NCBI RefSeq assembly: GCF_036325985.1
Contig: NZ_JAUHLI010000018.1
Coordinates: 10,805-74,804, forward strand
Reading direction: 5' to 3'
Origin: Alkalimonas cellulosilytica
GTDB lineage: Bacteria > Pseudomonadota > Gammaproteobacteria > Enterobacterales > Alteromonadaceae
DNA length: 64,000 nt
Each line of letters opens with the position of its first letter. The stretch's first letter is position 1. Below the pieces are notes generated by a model. That model saw only the letters and a list, made by a program, of their open reading frames with translations, was not told where the DNA came from and did not search any database. The translations under genes were made by a program, and so were the position numbers. Positions 1 to 7,670 of the stretch are shown one piece after another.

Positions 1-599
1 TCATCATTCACCCAGTCGCACAGATAGTCGATCCCCTGTTCGGCCAGTAGATCCGGCGTGCGGGCGCTTTCATTGCGCGCCGGGCTAAGCCAGCCGCGAA
101 CGGCCTGACCGCTCAGGTTGCGCAGTGTATCGAGCGAGCGCTGAATCAATTCACGCTCGTCCTGTTCACTTAGGCCTCCGTAATGCAGGCTGTCCATATT
201 CCAGCCATGGCAGATGATTTCCTGCTGTTGCTCTTTCAGCACATCCACCAGGTAAGGAGTGCGCAGCGCCAATTCGCTATTCACCGCAAAGGTGGGGGTA
301 ATGTGGTAGCGATCCAGGGCTTTTAATACCCGGAACAAACCTACCCGGTTGCCGTAATCGCGCAAACTGTAGTGGCGCAGGTCCGGGTAGGGCATGGTCA
401 TGCCGCCGGGTACCTTGTAGGGCTTGCCCTGTTGATTCAGCGGGAAAAATTGCAAGCAGACATTGACCCACAGCGCCAGCGGCTTGCCGTTTGGCCAGCT
501 CAGTTTGGGCCGGTCGGTCAGCATCGACCAGCGGTAGCGCTCATGGTCCATGCCGTAGCCACGTTTCGGGTAGTTTAAATGGGTCGGATCAAGCGCCAT
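1..599 (-). CDS. Polysaccharide deacetylase/cyclic-imidase-like hydrolase, 3' part outside window
   Basis: Partial gene: ATG at 599-597, 199 codons readable, then it leaves the window. The protein has a WPNGKPLALW block (residues 35-44), a DYGNRVG motif (81-87) and a CHGW motif (130-133, likely metal-binding His131), as in NodB-fold metal hydrolases of the allantoinase/cyclic imide hydrolase branch. It shares the WP(N/D)GK and RDYGNRVG blocks with the upstream gene, so the two are paralogues. The start overlaps the upstream stop by one base (TGATG), so translation is probably coupled. At the position where PuuE-like proteins carry NxEEG it reads NVCLQ, so the active site may differ. Hydrolysis of a cyclic imide or ureide ring is inference from family. 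Confidence 0.8.
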   Translation of the reverse strand, partial: MALDPTHLNYPKRGYGMDHERYRWSMLTDRPKLSWPNGKPLALWVNVCLQFFPLNQQGKPYKVPGGMTMPYPDLRHYSLRDYGNRVGLFRVLKALDRYHITPTFAVNSELALRTPYLVDVLKEQQQEIICHGWNMDSLHYGGLSEQDERELIQRSLDTLRNLSGQAVRGWLSPARNESARTPDLLAEQGIDYLCDWVND

Positions 600-1540
600 C
601 AGACACCTCCTGCTTTGCTGGCAATGTCGGCTTGCACGGCATCGTAATAGTGGCTGCGAAAGTAATCGGCAATCTCACGACCTGTGGTGACCCAAACATC
701 CGGATGACTGGTGATGTAATCCAGCGCCTCTTCAAAGGCTTTCATCCGATGTGGGCAGGCCACCTGATAATTGTGGGTGGGGATGCACATAATGGTGCCG
801 GATTCCTCACCTTCCTGATACAGCCGGTCAAAGTTGTCTTTTAGCATCTGGCCATAGCGTCTGGGCTCGACTTTATTCACCACATAGGCGATGGTGTCGT
901 TCATTTCCAGCGAATAGGGGATCGAGACAAAGCGCTTGTTGCTGCGCAGCGCTATCGGCGTAGGCTGGTCGTCGTGAAACAGATCGCAGGTGTAAAAACC
1001 GCCGTCTTCGCCAAACAGCTCGCTGCCAACCTCGGCAAATAAGTCCAGCGTCAGCTCCGAATGCGATAGCGCCGGTGCCAGATAGCCAGCACACTTTTGG
1101 CCGGTATGGCGGTAGATGGTTTCTATTGAGTCGCGGATCATCGTCCGCTCTTGCTGCTCCGACATGCCATAGGTGTAACGGGTGTTGTAAATGCCGTGGC
1201 TGAAAAACTCCCAGTTGCGCTCTTTGCACATGGCAATGATTTCAGGGTGGTGCTCGCATAGCGCGGTGGACAAACTGACCGAACCGCGAATGCCGTATTT
1301 ATCCAGCAGCGCCATCTGGCGGCTATGGCCCACTCGGTTGCCGTAATCGCGGATGCCGTAGCCCTGAATGGCCGGGTAAGGCTGAGGCCAGGCTTTTCGA
1401 TGCGGGTTCTCCGGCGGATCCAGTTCGTAGAACTCAATATTCGGCGCCACCCAAAATGCCAGCTTTTTGCCATCGGGCCAGCGGATTTTCGGCCGGTCTT
1501 GATAGGGCCAGTACTGATAAAACCCGGGATCTGCTTTCAT
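599..1540 (-). CDS. Polysaccharide deacetylase/cyclic-imidase-like hydrolase
   Basis: 313 residues from ATG 1540, chosen over a start 22 codons upstream because TAAGGAG lies just before it. NodB-fold metal hydrolase: WPDGK (21-25), RDYGNRVG (64-71), SHG with His115, an HDD motif (189-191), PYSLEMND (208-215) and a PTHNYQVACPHR block (254-265) supplying further His. Family members hydrolyse N-acetyl groups, allantoin or cyclic imides; with isochorismatase-fold and LeuCD-type neighbours I infer a ring-opening imide hydrolase. It follows the amidase at 1551-2222 by ten bases and is coupled to the paralogue at 1-599, which suggests a two-subunit enzyme or two related specificities. Confidence 0.85.
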   Translation of the reverse strand: MKADPGFYQYWPYQDRPKIRWPDGKKLAFWVAPNIEFYELDPPENPHRKAWPQPYPAIQGYGIRDYGNRVGHSRQMALLDKYGIRGSVSLSTALCEHHPEIIAMCKERNWEFFSHGIYNTRYTYGMSEQQERTMIRDSIETIYRHTGQKCAGYLAPALSHSELTLDLFAEVGSELFGEDGGFYTCDLFHDDQPTPIALRSNKRFVSIPYSLEMNDTIAYVVNKVEPRRYGQMLKDNFDRLYQEGEESGTIMCIPTHNYQVACPHRMKAFEEALDYITSHPDVWVTTGREIADYFRSHYYDAVQADIASKAGGV

Positions 1541-1550
1541 GCACGGCTCC

Positions 1551-2222
1551 TTAGTCGCTTTGCTGCGCTGCCAGCCAGCCGATGACTTCATCGATATCCA
1601 GCACATCGGCGTACTTCAGCGCCAGATCGGTCAGGTTGGCGTAGTGGTAACTTTCGTGTTTATCGGCCACGCACTGCTCCGGTACTATGGTGCGGTAGCC
1701 GCGCGACAGCGCATCCACTGCGGTGGCACGAATGCAGCCAGAGGTAGAACCGCCGGTAATGATCACGGTATCGACCTGATGCCAGACCAACAAGGACTGC
1801 AGCTGTGTTTCAAAAAAGGCCGAGGGCATTTTTTTGCAGTAAATGATGTCGCGCTGCCGGTCGATAACAAGCCGCTCGTCAAACTTGGCCCGCTCGGAGC
1901 CAAATTTGATGTTTTGCAATGAGTCTGGGGTGTTGGTGCGGGTGCCCCAGATGCCGGCATCTTCGCCGGACTCCATGTAAGCAACATGGGTCCAGACCAC
2001 CGGCCAGTTCAAGGCGCGAAAACGCTCAGCCAGCTGATTGGTGTATTCCAGCTGTTTCGGATCGGTCTCGTAAGCCGTGGCAAACTGGCCAACGGCGGTG
2101 TAGGCCTTTTGCGGGTCGACATTCACCAGCACGGCTTTGCGGCCAAAACCAAAGCGCTTGCGGGCCGGGTTGTTTTTCACATCGAAGTAAATTTCTTTGG
2201 CGGTTTTCGTGGTGGTTTCCAT
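1551..2222 (-). CDS. Isochorismatase-family amidohydrolase (N-carbamoylsarcosine/maleamate amidase type)
   Basis: 223 residues from ATG 2222; an in-frame ATG 21 codons upstream has no better ribosome site. The catalytic triad of cysteine hydrolases is visible: Asp36 (VNVDPQKAY), Lys131 (KKMPSAFF) and Cys163 (GGSTSGCIRAT). The family includes N-carbamoylsarcosine amidase, nicotinamidase and maleamate amidohydrolase (NicF). Lying directly upstream of two imidase-like genes, it fits the second step of cyclic imide breakdown, release of ammonia from the half-amide. The exact substrate is not visible. A second member lies at 53731-54333. Confidence 0.88.
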   Translation of the reverse strand: METTTKTAKEIYFDVKNNPARKRFGFGRKAVLVNVDPQKAYTAVGQFATAYETDPKQLEYTNQLAERFRALNWPVVWTHVAYMESGEDAGIWGTRTNTPDSLQNIKFGSERAKFDERLVIDRQRDIIYCKKMPSAFFETQLQSLLVWHQVDTVIITGGSTSGCIRATAVDALSRGYRTIVPEQCVADKHESYHYANLTDLALKYADVLDIDEVIGWLAAQQSD

Positions 2223-2329
2223 GCTCTGCTCTCTTGTTGCGGATGGTGAAGCACCCAGGTGTTTGGTTAGCCTAGTAAGCTTCAATCATGTTGTCTTTGA
2301 CGAAAAGCATTTTGCTGTTAATGCCCTTG

Positions 2330-2722
2330 CTATTGGCCCGGTAGGGCTGCGTAATAGGCTGCCAGTAAGGCAATATCCTGATCCGATAAACTTCTGGCCT
2401 GAGGTGACATCAAGGCATTGACCTTTTCGCCACTGCGGTAGGCAAGCATCGATTGCAGCAAATGGTTTTCATCCTGTCCCGCCAGAGACGGATACATCGG
2501 ATTATTTGAGATCCCCTGTGGGCCATGGCATGCCGCGCAGCTGGCGGCACGAATACGGCCTTTTGACAGCAGTTCTTGCTGTGCCGCGGCAACAGGATCC
2601 AGTGGTTCACTGCTTGCACTGGTCGCAGTTTCCGGCTCAGCACAGCCGCTCAGTAGTAAGACGCCGCTGAGGCTGCAAGCAGAAATCAAGGCTTTTAGTT
2701 GGAAGGCTGCTTTGGTGAGCAT
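2330..2722 (-). CDS. Class I c-type cytochrome lipoprotein
   Basis: 130 residues from ATG 2722, preceded by CAGGGG; a start ten codons upstream is less likely. A hydrophobic leader ends in a lipobox (LLLSGC, Cys27), a Ser/Thr/Ala/Pro-rich linker follows, then one heme site CAACH (62-66) and a likely axial Met105 (NALMSPQ). This is the c553/c5-like layout: a small membrane-anchored periplasmic electron carrier. It probably takes electrons from one of the many flavoproteins here, though no partner can be named. First gene of the transcript that includes the imidase genes. An FNR-type box lies at 2805-2818, about 90 bases before the start. Confidence 0.88.
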   Translation of the reverse strand: MLTKAAFQLKALISACSLSGVLLLSGCAEPETATSASSEPLDPVAAAQQELLSKGRIRAASCAACHGPQGISNNPMYPSLAGQDENHLLQSMLAYRSGEKVNALMSPQARSLSDQDIALLAAYYAALPGQ

Positions 2723-2804
2723 AAAGTACCCCTGTGGTGATGTTTCAAACACCTTTACGTTAGCATGGCTCTACTGGCAGGTAGACCATTATCCAGCTGT
2801 AGTT

Positions 2805-2818
2805 TTGACATCCATCAA
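2805..2818. promoter_or_regulatory. FNR-type box upstream of cytochrome c gene
   Basis: TTGAC-ATCC-ATCAA, one base from the FNR consensus TTGAT-N4-ATCAA. It lies in the 102-base gap between the cupin gene and the cytochrome gene, about 83-96 bases before the cytochrome start, a normal distance for an activator site. Probably read by the FNR-family proteins encoded at 39376-40077 and 42767-43471. Confidence 0.6.
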
Positions 2819-2824
2819 TAAGCG

Positions 2825-3670
2825 TCAGTAAGGCAGTGTTGTAACCGGAGCTTGAATAAACTCACGCATTGCTTGTGGAACTATCGGCTGATAAGGAACG
2901 CTGTAACTGAAATTAAACAGTTCTTCTGTCCATACATTGATATGAGCACCTCCGACAAACCGAATCAGACTGAAGCTACCACCTTTGCTGCCATAAGGGC
3001 CGTGGGCGATGCCTGGAGGACGCCAAAAGTAAGCCCCAGCTTGCATGGTTCCATATTCCCCGGTTAGATCTCCGGCGATCAGAAAGGCTTCTTCGGGTGT
3101 TGGGTGCATCTCCTTCGGCCCTCGCCAGTTTACCGGGTGAGTTTGAGGCGAGGTCATAAACAGAAAGGTTCGCTGGCCCGTAATGGGGTCCTGCCGCAGA
3201 TTTTTCCGTCCAAGCCCCAGGTGAGCGAGTTTGATGTCATGAATGTGCCTGTCCCATTGCATTCTGTAGGTATCAAGAAAAGGAATGGCTGGCAGATGAG
3301 CTGCACGCTGAATCGCATCATCTTGTTCTTCAAATGGCAGCGGTGCACTGTCAAACATTCGCAGAACAATGGTATCCTCCATCACGATGCAGTTCGTTCT
3401 GGGGTATCCTGCGGGCAAAAAGGCATAACAACCAGCGGCATACTCGAATCCATTGAGATGAAAGCTACCAGCCAGTACATAAAACTCTTCATTGGCTGTG
3501 ATGGCATGATTCTCCAGCCATTGCTGTCCGTTACGAAGACGGTGCAATGTTGTATAAGCGCAGCTTTCAATGTCCCTGCTGAGTAATCGCGACTCTATGT
3601 CGTTAAAATACCTGTCTTGTTGCCATGGTAAGCATTGATTCTGAATAAACTCAATGTGATCCCGGGTCAT
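2825..3670 (-). CDS. Cupin-fold protein, DUF4437-like
   Basis: 281 residues in two similar halves, each a beta-rich cupin-type module: EEFYVLAGSFHLNG...GCYAFLPAGYPR in the N-terminal half and EEAFLIAGDLTGEYG...AGAYFWRPPGIAHGP in the C-terminal half. Histidines near the second half (PPGIAHGPYG) could hold a metal. The layout resembles the DUF4437/anti-sigma ChrR-like bicupins, for which no reaction is settled. Its ATG overlaps the stop of the LeuD-like gene (ATGA), so it is the third gene of the LeuC-LeuD operon and may act on the same intermediate. The name is from fold only. Confidence 0.7.
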   Translation of the reverse strand: MTRDHIEFIQNQCLPWQQDRYFNDIESRLLSRDIESCAYTTLHRLRNGQQWLENHAITANEEFYVLAGSFHLNGFEYAAGCYAFLPAGYPRTNCIVMEDTIVLRMFDSAPLPFEEQDDAIQRAAHLPAIPFLDTYRMQWDRHIHDIKLAHLGLGRKNLRQDPITGQRTFLFMTSPQTHPVNWRGPKEMHPTPEEAFLIAGDLTGEYGTMQAGAYFWRPPGIAHGPYGSKGGSFSLIRFVGGAHINVWTEELFNFSYSVPYQPIVPQAMREFIQAPVTTLPY

Positions 3671-4176
3671 GTCTGTATGTCGCTCTTTGAAAAACGCTGT
3701 TGTAAGAAGGGCATGAGCCCGCCAGCTGCCAGAATACCCATCAGCTCTTCTGGGATGGGCTCACATTGAAACTCCTCACCGTTGCTAAGGTTATGCAACA
3801 AGCCGCTGCTTAGATCGAGCTGCAATTTGTCGCCGGGTTGAATGGTGCCAAGCTCTGGACAGAACAGCACCGGCAGGCCGAGGTTTAACGCATTGCGGTA
3901 AAAAATACGGGCAAAGGATTTTGCAACAATGGCCGAGACACCCAGCTCGACCAGGGCCTGGGCGGCCTGCTCGCGCGAGGAGCCTATACCAAAAGCATCG
4001 CCGGCAATCATGATGTCGCCTGGTTGCACCTGACTGGCGAAGTTCGGGTCGACTGCTTCCAGGCAATGCGCGGCCAGTTCGGCGATGGAGCCCTTCATGT
4101 AGGCACCGGGTGCCAGCACATCGGTATCAATGTTGTCCCCAAAGACCCAAGCGGCACCGGTTAGACTGTGTTTCAT
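3667..4176 (-). CDS. LeuD-like small subunit of an aconitase-family hydratase
   Basis: 169 residues, the length of stand-alone LeuD-type swivel domains. Motifs: FGDNIDTDVLAPGAYMKG (12-29), GIGSSREQAAQAL (63-75) and the SFARIFYRNALNLGLP block (87-102). Pairs with the large subunit at 4173-5468; start and stop overlap (ATGA). Together they should hydrate or dehydrate a substituted malate/maleate. Close family members are isopropylmalate isomerase, homoaconitase and dimethylmaleate hydratase (DmdAB). No leucine genes (leuA, leuB) are beside it, so a catabolic hydratase is more likely than leucine synthesis. Confidence 0.9.
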   Translation of the reverse strand: MKHSLTGAAWVFGDNIDTDVLAPGAYMKGSIAELAAHCLEAVDPNFASQVQPGDIMIAGDAFGIGSSREQAAQALVELGVSAIVAKSFARIFYRNALNLGLPVLFCPELGTIQPGDKLQLDLSSGLLHNLSNGEEFQCEPIPEELMGILAAGGLMPFLQQRFSKSDIQT

Positions 4177-5468
4177 TGGCTGCTCCCTGCTAAAAATTGG
4201 CGTGGATCGGTGATTTCACCGGTAATGGCGGCGGCGGCCACGCTGTAAGGCGAGCCTAAATACACGTTGGAGTCGGGCGAACCCATCCGGCCTTTAAAAT
4301 TGCGCGATGTTGACGACAGGCAATTCTCGCCATTGGCAATGGCACCGGCCCCCATGCCGGCACAGGCGCCGCAGCCGGTCGGCAGTAAAATGGCGCCGGC
4401 TTCGGTTAAGGTCGCCAGAGTCCCGTCTTTGGTGGCGGCTTCGGTGGTTTTCACTGAGGCTGGCGCAATCAGCAAACGGGTACCGGTCTGCACTTTGCGG
4501 CCTTTTAACACCTCGGCAGCCATATGCAGATCCGACAGTTTGGCACCGGTACAGGCCCCAATGTACGCCTGATGAATGGGTGTCCTGGCAAACTCGGTCA
4601 CCGGATGGGTATTCTCCGGGCTATGCGGTGCGGCGATTTGCGGCACCAGGGTGCTGGCATCAAAGTCATGCACCGCCTCGTAAGGGGCTGCCGCATCGCT
4701 TTGCCAGCTGAGGGCATCCCCGGCCACTGGCTGGCCGGTCTGGCGGATCCAGTCGGTAGTGGTTTGATCAGCGGCAATAATGCCGGTTTTCCCGCCCAGC
4801 TCCGCCGACATATTGCACAGCACCATCCGCTCGTACATCGACATGGCGGCAACGGTGCTGCCGCCAAACTCCATCACTTTATAATTATTGTTCATGCCAA
4901 GGCGGGCACAGAGGAACAGCATAATGTCCTTGGCGCTGCAGCCATGTTGCAGCTCGCCATGCCAGTTGATGTGAATGGTGTGCGGCACTTTGATCCAGAT
5001 CTCGCCGGTGGCCAGCACGCCGGTCATTTCGGTGGCACCAATGCCGACCATAAAGGTGCCAAAAGCGCCGCCAGTGGGCGAGTGCGAATCACCGCCAACC
5101 AAAAACATACCCGGCTGCAAATGGCCTTGCTGCGGCAGCATCACATGGCAAATGCCCTGCATGTCGTAAAAATGGCCAATTTGCTGCTCTTTGGCCCAGC
5201 GTCTGGTCAGCGCCAGGATCTCTGCACTTTCCGGATCGGTGGCCGGCACAAAGTGATCGCTTACCAGCACCACTTTGGAGGGATCGAACACCTTAGCGCC
5301 CAGTGCTTCCAGCCGGCTTTTTACCCGGCGTGGACCACTGGAGTCGTGCATCAGCACCAGATCCACCTGACAGGTGACAATCTGGCCGGGTTCAACCCTG
5401 GGCTGCTGACTGGCACGGGCGATGATTTTCTGGGCCAGAGTTTGGGGTGCGATTTGAGCTGGGGTCAT
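4173..5468 (-). CDS. LeuC-like large subunit of an aconitase-family hydratase (homoaconitase/dimethylmaleate hydratase type)
   Basis: 431 residues from ATG 5468 (CAGGA before it); a start 28 codons upstream is rejected. The three 4Fe-4S cysteines are visible: Cys306 (GACTGAK) and Cys366/Cys369 (TGCGACAG), plus the GGDSHSPTGGAFG substrate loop (125-137). The short length and motif style fit the archaeal/'type 2' LeuC group, which includes homoaconitase and dimethylmaleate hydratase large subunits. I infer hydration of a 2,3-dialkylmaleate; if hematinic acid is the feedstock, the ring-opened acid is a methylated cis-homoaconitate, a natural fit for this fold. First gene of the leftward operon. 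Confidence 0.9.
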   Translation of the reverse strand: MTPAQIAPQTLAQKIIARASQQPRVEPGQIVTCQVDLVLMHDSSGPRRVKSRLEALGAKVFDPSKVVLVSDHFVPATDPESAEILALTRRWAKEQQIGHFYDMQGICHVMLPQQGHLQPGMFLVGGDSHSPTGGAFGTFMVGIGATEMTGVLATGEIWIKVPHTIHINWHGELQHGCSAKDIMLFLCARLGMNNNYKVMEFGGSTVAAMSMYERMVLCNMSAELGGKTGIIAADQTTTDWIRQTGQPVAGDALSWQSDAAAPYEAVHDFDASTLVPQIAAPHSPENTHPVTEFARTPIHQAYIGACTGAKLSDLHMAAEVLKGRKVQTGTRLLIAPASVKTTEAATKDGTLATLTEAGAILLPTGCGACAGMGAGAIANGENCLSSTSRNFKGRMGSPDSNVYLGSPYSVAAAAITGEITDPRQFLAGSSQ

Positions 5469-5629
5469 GGTTTTTCCTGTAGCCTGCAACTTGCCTTTTG
5501 GCATACTTCTACACGGCCAGACTTGTCGCAGACCGTGAATGCGTGCTATCACAATAAAAGAAAAGTGCGGCCGATGGTATGGAGCCAGAGCGCTAATTTG
5601 GGCTGGAAGCCTTGTCAGATATAGGAATT

Positions 5630-5643
5630 TTGATAAATGTCAA
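5630..5643. promoter_or_regulatory. FNR-type box overlapping the enoyl-CoA hydratase start
   Basis: TTGAT-AAAT-GTCAA in the divergent gap between the LeuC-like gene and the enoyl-CoA hydratase. It is identical to the box at 40226-40239. It overlaps the ATG at 5637-5639, so it could not activate the rightward gene in the usual way; it could activate the leftward LeuC operon or repress rightward expression. A chance match is possible here. Confidence 0.4.
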
Positions 5644-6410
5644 CTGTGAAACTGAGCGTGGATGGTGCGGTTGCCACCCTGTGTATTGATCGCGCCGAGA
5701 AACGCAATGCGCTGAATCAGGCCATGTGGCAGCAATTGTCCGATCACTGCGATGCCTTGCAACAGGACATCAAACCGAAACTGGTGCTGGTGACGGCTGC
5801 CGGGGAGCAGGCGTTTTGTGCCGGGGCAGATATTCAGGAATTGCACCAGCTGCTTGAAGATAGCCAGGCGCTGGCCGCCAATAATCAACTGGTGCAACAA
5901 GCTCAGCTGAAGTTGCAACGGCTGCCGTGCGCCACCATCGCAGTGATCAATGGCCTTTGCGTCGGGGGTGGTTTGGGCATCGCCCTGTGCTGCGATTTCA
6001 GGCTGGCGTTGCAGGACGCCAGATTTGCCATTACGCCATCGAAGCTTGGCTTGTTGTACAGCATTGAAGATAGCCGCCGTTTGGTCAATCTGGTAGGTGA
6101 AGCCCGTGCTAAGCAGCTGCTTTACACCGGCGCCATGCTGGATGCAGAGACCGCGCTGAAGTGGGGGCTGGTGCATCAGATCACGGAGCGCGCCAACTTA
6201 GCTGCCTGTGTGCGTGACTGGCAGCAACAACTGCTCGCAGTAAGCCGGGTGTCGATAACAGGTATCAAGCAAACCATAGCGCATTTGGGGGGAGATCCTG
6301 AGTTTGGAGAGGCTAAGGTCCGCCCCTTATTCGATGCGGCGTTTCAGCAAGCAGACTTTCAGCAGGCTGCCGCTGCCTTTATTGCAAAGCAACAGGTGGT
6401 TTTTTCATGA
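5637..6410 (+). CDS. Enoyl-CoA hydratase/isomerase family protein
   Basis: 257 residues, full length for a crotonase monomer. The N-terminal DRAEKRNALN block (about 19-28), the oxyanion loop CAGADIQEL (about 61-69) and the GGGLGIALCCDFRLA helix (about 109-123) are all present. At the second catalytic position of classical hydratases the sequence reads ITPSKLGLLYS, without the usual Glu, so it may be an isomerase, hydrolase or lyase of the superfamily rather than a standard crotonase. Preceded by AGGAA; start and stop overlap with the thioesterase downstream. Likely acts on a CoA ester made by the CoA-transferases or ligase of the locus. Confidence 0.88.
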   Translation: MSTVKLSVDGAVATLCIDRAEKRNALNQAMWQQLSDHCDALQQDIKPKLVLVTAAGEQAFCAGADIQELHQLLEDSQALAANNQLVQQAQLKLQRLPCATIAVINGLCVGGGLGIALCCDFRLALQDARFAITPSKLGLLYSIEDSRRLVNLVGEARAKQLLYTGAMLDAETALKWGLVHQITERANLAACVRDWQQQLLAVSRVSITGIKQTIAHLGGDPEFGEAKVRPLFDAAFQQADFQQAAAAFIAKQQVVFS

Positions 6411-6811
6411 TGGAAGTGAAGGGTTTTATTCGCTGCGATCAAGACAGCGGTTTTAGTGCGCACATTGGCCCTTTCTACCAAAAGCCGCAGGGGGAGGGCT
6501 TTGTTCGTGCGCTTCAGCTTGGAGACATTCATTTAAACCCGGAAGGGGTGGTGCATGGCGGCGTGCTGCTGTCCTTTGCCGATTATGTTATTTACCGCGC
6601 CATTGGCGATATCACTGGCCATCAGATGAAGTTTGCCACCATTCAACTGAACAGCCAGTTTCTGGCCGCCGCCAAAGCCGGTGAGGTGCTGCTGGGGGAG
6701 GGGCGTATTGTCCGGCAAACCCGGAGTGTGATCTTTGCCGAAGGCCGTCTCTTTACGGAACGCCGCGAAATTATGGCTGCCAACGGTATCTGGAAAGTTC
6801 TGGGAGCCTGA
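6407..6811 (+). CDS. PaaI-type hotdog thioesterase
   Basis: 134 residues, a single hotdog fold. The HGGVLLSFADYVIYRAIGD segment (about 46-64) is the PaaI-family signature, with the acidic catalytic residue expected on this helix (Asp55). Translationally coupled to the crotonase by ATGA. Such enzymes hydrolyse small or aromatic acyl-CoA esters and often clear dead-end CoA adducts. Which thioester is unknown. The operon seems to end here; no clear terminator follows. Confidence 0.87.
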   Translation: MMEVKGFIRCDQDSGFSAHIGPFYQKPQGEGFVRALQLGDIHLNPEGVVHGGVLLSFADYVIYRAIGDITGHQMKFATIQLNSQFLAAAKAGEVLLGEGRIVRQTRSVIFAEGRLFTERREIMAANGIWKVLGA

Positions 6812-6856
6812 AATTCGTTTTTGCCAGTAAGTCGATGTTGGGTTGATTTACGCTTC

Positions 6857-6870
6857 TTGACAAAGATCAA
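6857..6870. promoter_or_regulatory. FNR-type box upstream of the 6939-16007 operon
   Basis: TTGAC-AAAG-ATCAA, one mismatch to the FNR consensus, centred about 75 bases before the ATG at 6939. A short inverted repeat, GTTATG (6902-6907) and CATAAC (6913-6918), lies between box and start and may be a second protein site. Likely the activator site of the long rightward operon. Confidence 0.6.
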
Positions 6871-6938
6871 CGCATTGATACTTTGGCTCAGCCACTATCG
6901 GGTTATGAAATCCATAACTAGATAAGGGGTATGGCATC

Positions 6939-7670
6939 ATGAAGCATCGGACCATACGCGGCACCATCCGTTACACCAGCAAAAAACCTGAGCGGCTGGA
7001 TCAGGAACGAGGGCGTGAGTTTTTTTCGCTCACCCGACAATTTGATGGCTGCATGGTGTTGCAGGCGCACTGCGAAATTGATGACGAGCCCAATGTGATT
7101 CGTGATGTGGTGCTGGCGATGCAGCCGGATGCCAGCCCAATTGATTGCAGCGTACGCCTGACAGTAGGTGACAAATACGAAGGCAGCGGCTGGATGCGTT
7201 TTGCCAAAGGCTATGTCGAGTGTGAAAGCCACAATCAGCGTGACGGCCGCATCCGACAGCAGGTAGAGATTGATGCCCCAGTGCGCTGGCTGCAGGCGCA
7301 TCCGATAGTCGGCGATGCACAGCTGTTGCGGATGTACGATCTGACGCAAGGCCCTGGCAAAACTTTCTTCCCAAACCTCTTTCTGACCTCCCCCGATCAC
7401 CGCGGTGCCACCGGCCCCTTGCTGTTTAAAACCGGCTTTGGTCTGCGCTATGTTGGTGAAGAAGCCATCACTGTTGCGGCAGGCCACTTTCAGGCACGCC
7501 ACTTTCAGCTGGTCGATACCGCCGGTAACTTGCCCGAAGAGCACCCGCCTTACGATCTTTGGTGCACTGCGGATGACGACTACCTGTTTTTAAAAGGCGG
7601 CGTCGCTGGATACATGCAAACACATTACGAGTTGGTGGACTATCAAATCATTGAACGGGGGCTGTCATGA
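6939..7670 (+). CDS. Uncharacterised protein, beta-rich, first gene of catabolic operon
   Basis: 243 residues; no family recognised with confidence. No signal peptide or membrane segment. It is rich in alternating beta-type stretches (for example VLQAHCEIDDEPNVIRDVV and DDYLFLKGGVAGYMQTHYELVDY) and has several histidines and tryptophans, which suggests a beta-barrel binding protein or enzyme. ATG is preceded by ATAAGGGG. It starts the operon behind an FNR-type box and overlaps the methyltransferase by ATGA, so the two probably work together. A lipocalin/DUF3108-like barrel is a guess. Confidence 0.75.
   Translation: MKHRTIRGTIRYTSKKPERLDQERGREFFSLTRQFDGCMVLQAHCEIDDEPNVIRDVVLAMQPDASPIDCSVRLTVGDKYEGSGWMRFAKGYVECESHNQRDGRIRQQVEIDAPVRWLQAHPIVGDAQLLRMYDLTQGPGKTFFPNLFLTSPDHRGATGPLLFKTGFGLRYVGEEAITVAAGHFQARHFQLVDTAGNLPEEHPPYDLWCTADDDYLFLKGGVAGYMQTHYELVDYQIIERGLS

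Noticed and set aside
1..5468. Leucine biosynthesis (leuCD) or purine/allantoin degradation
   Set aside because: No leuA/leuB, urate, allantoate or ureidoglycolate genes are present; the neighbours fit imide and CoA-ester catabolism better.
4524..5624. Long plus-strand open frame (366 codons) opposite the LeuC-like gene
   Set aside because: It lies antisense to a protein with all aconitase motifs, has no family pattern, and its composition mirrors the codon bias of the real gene.
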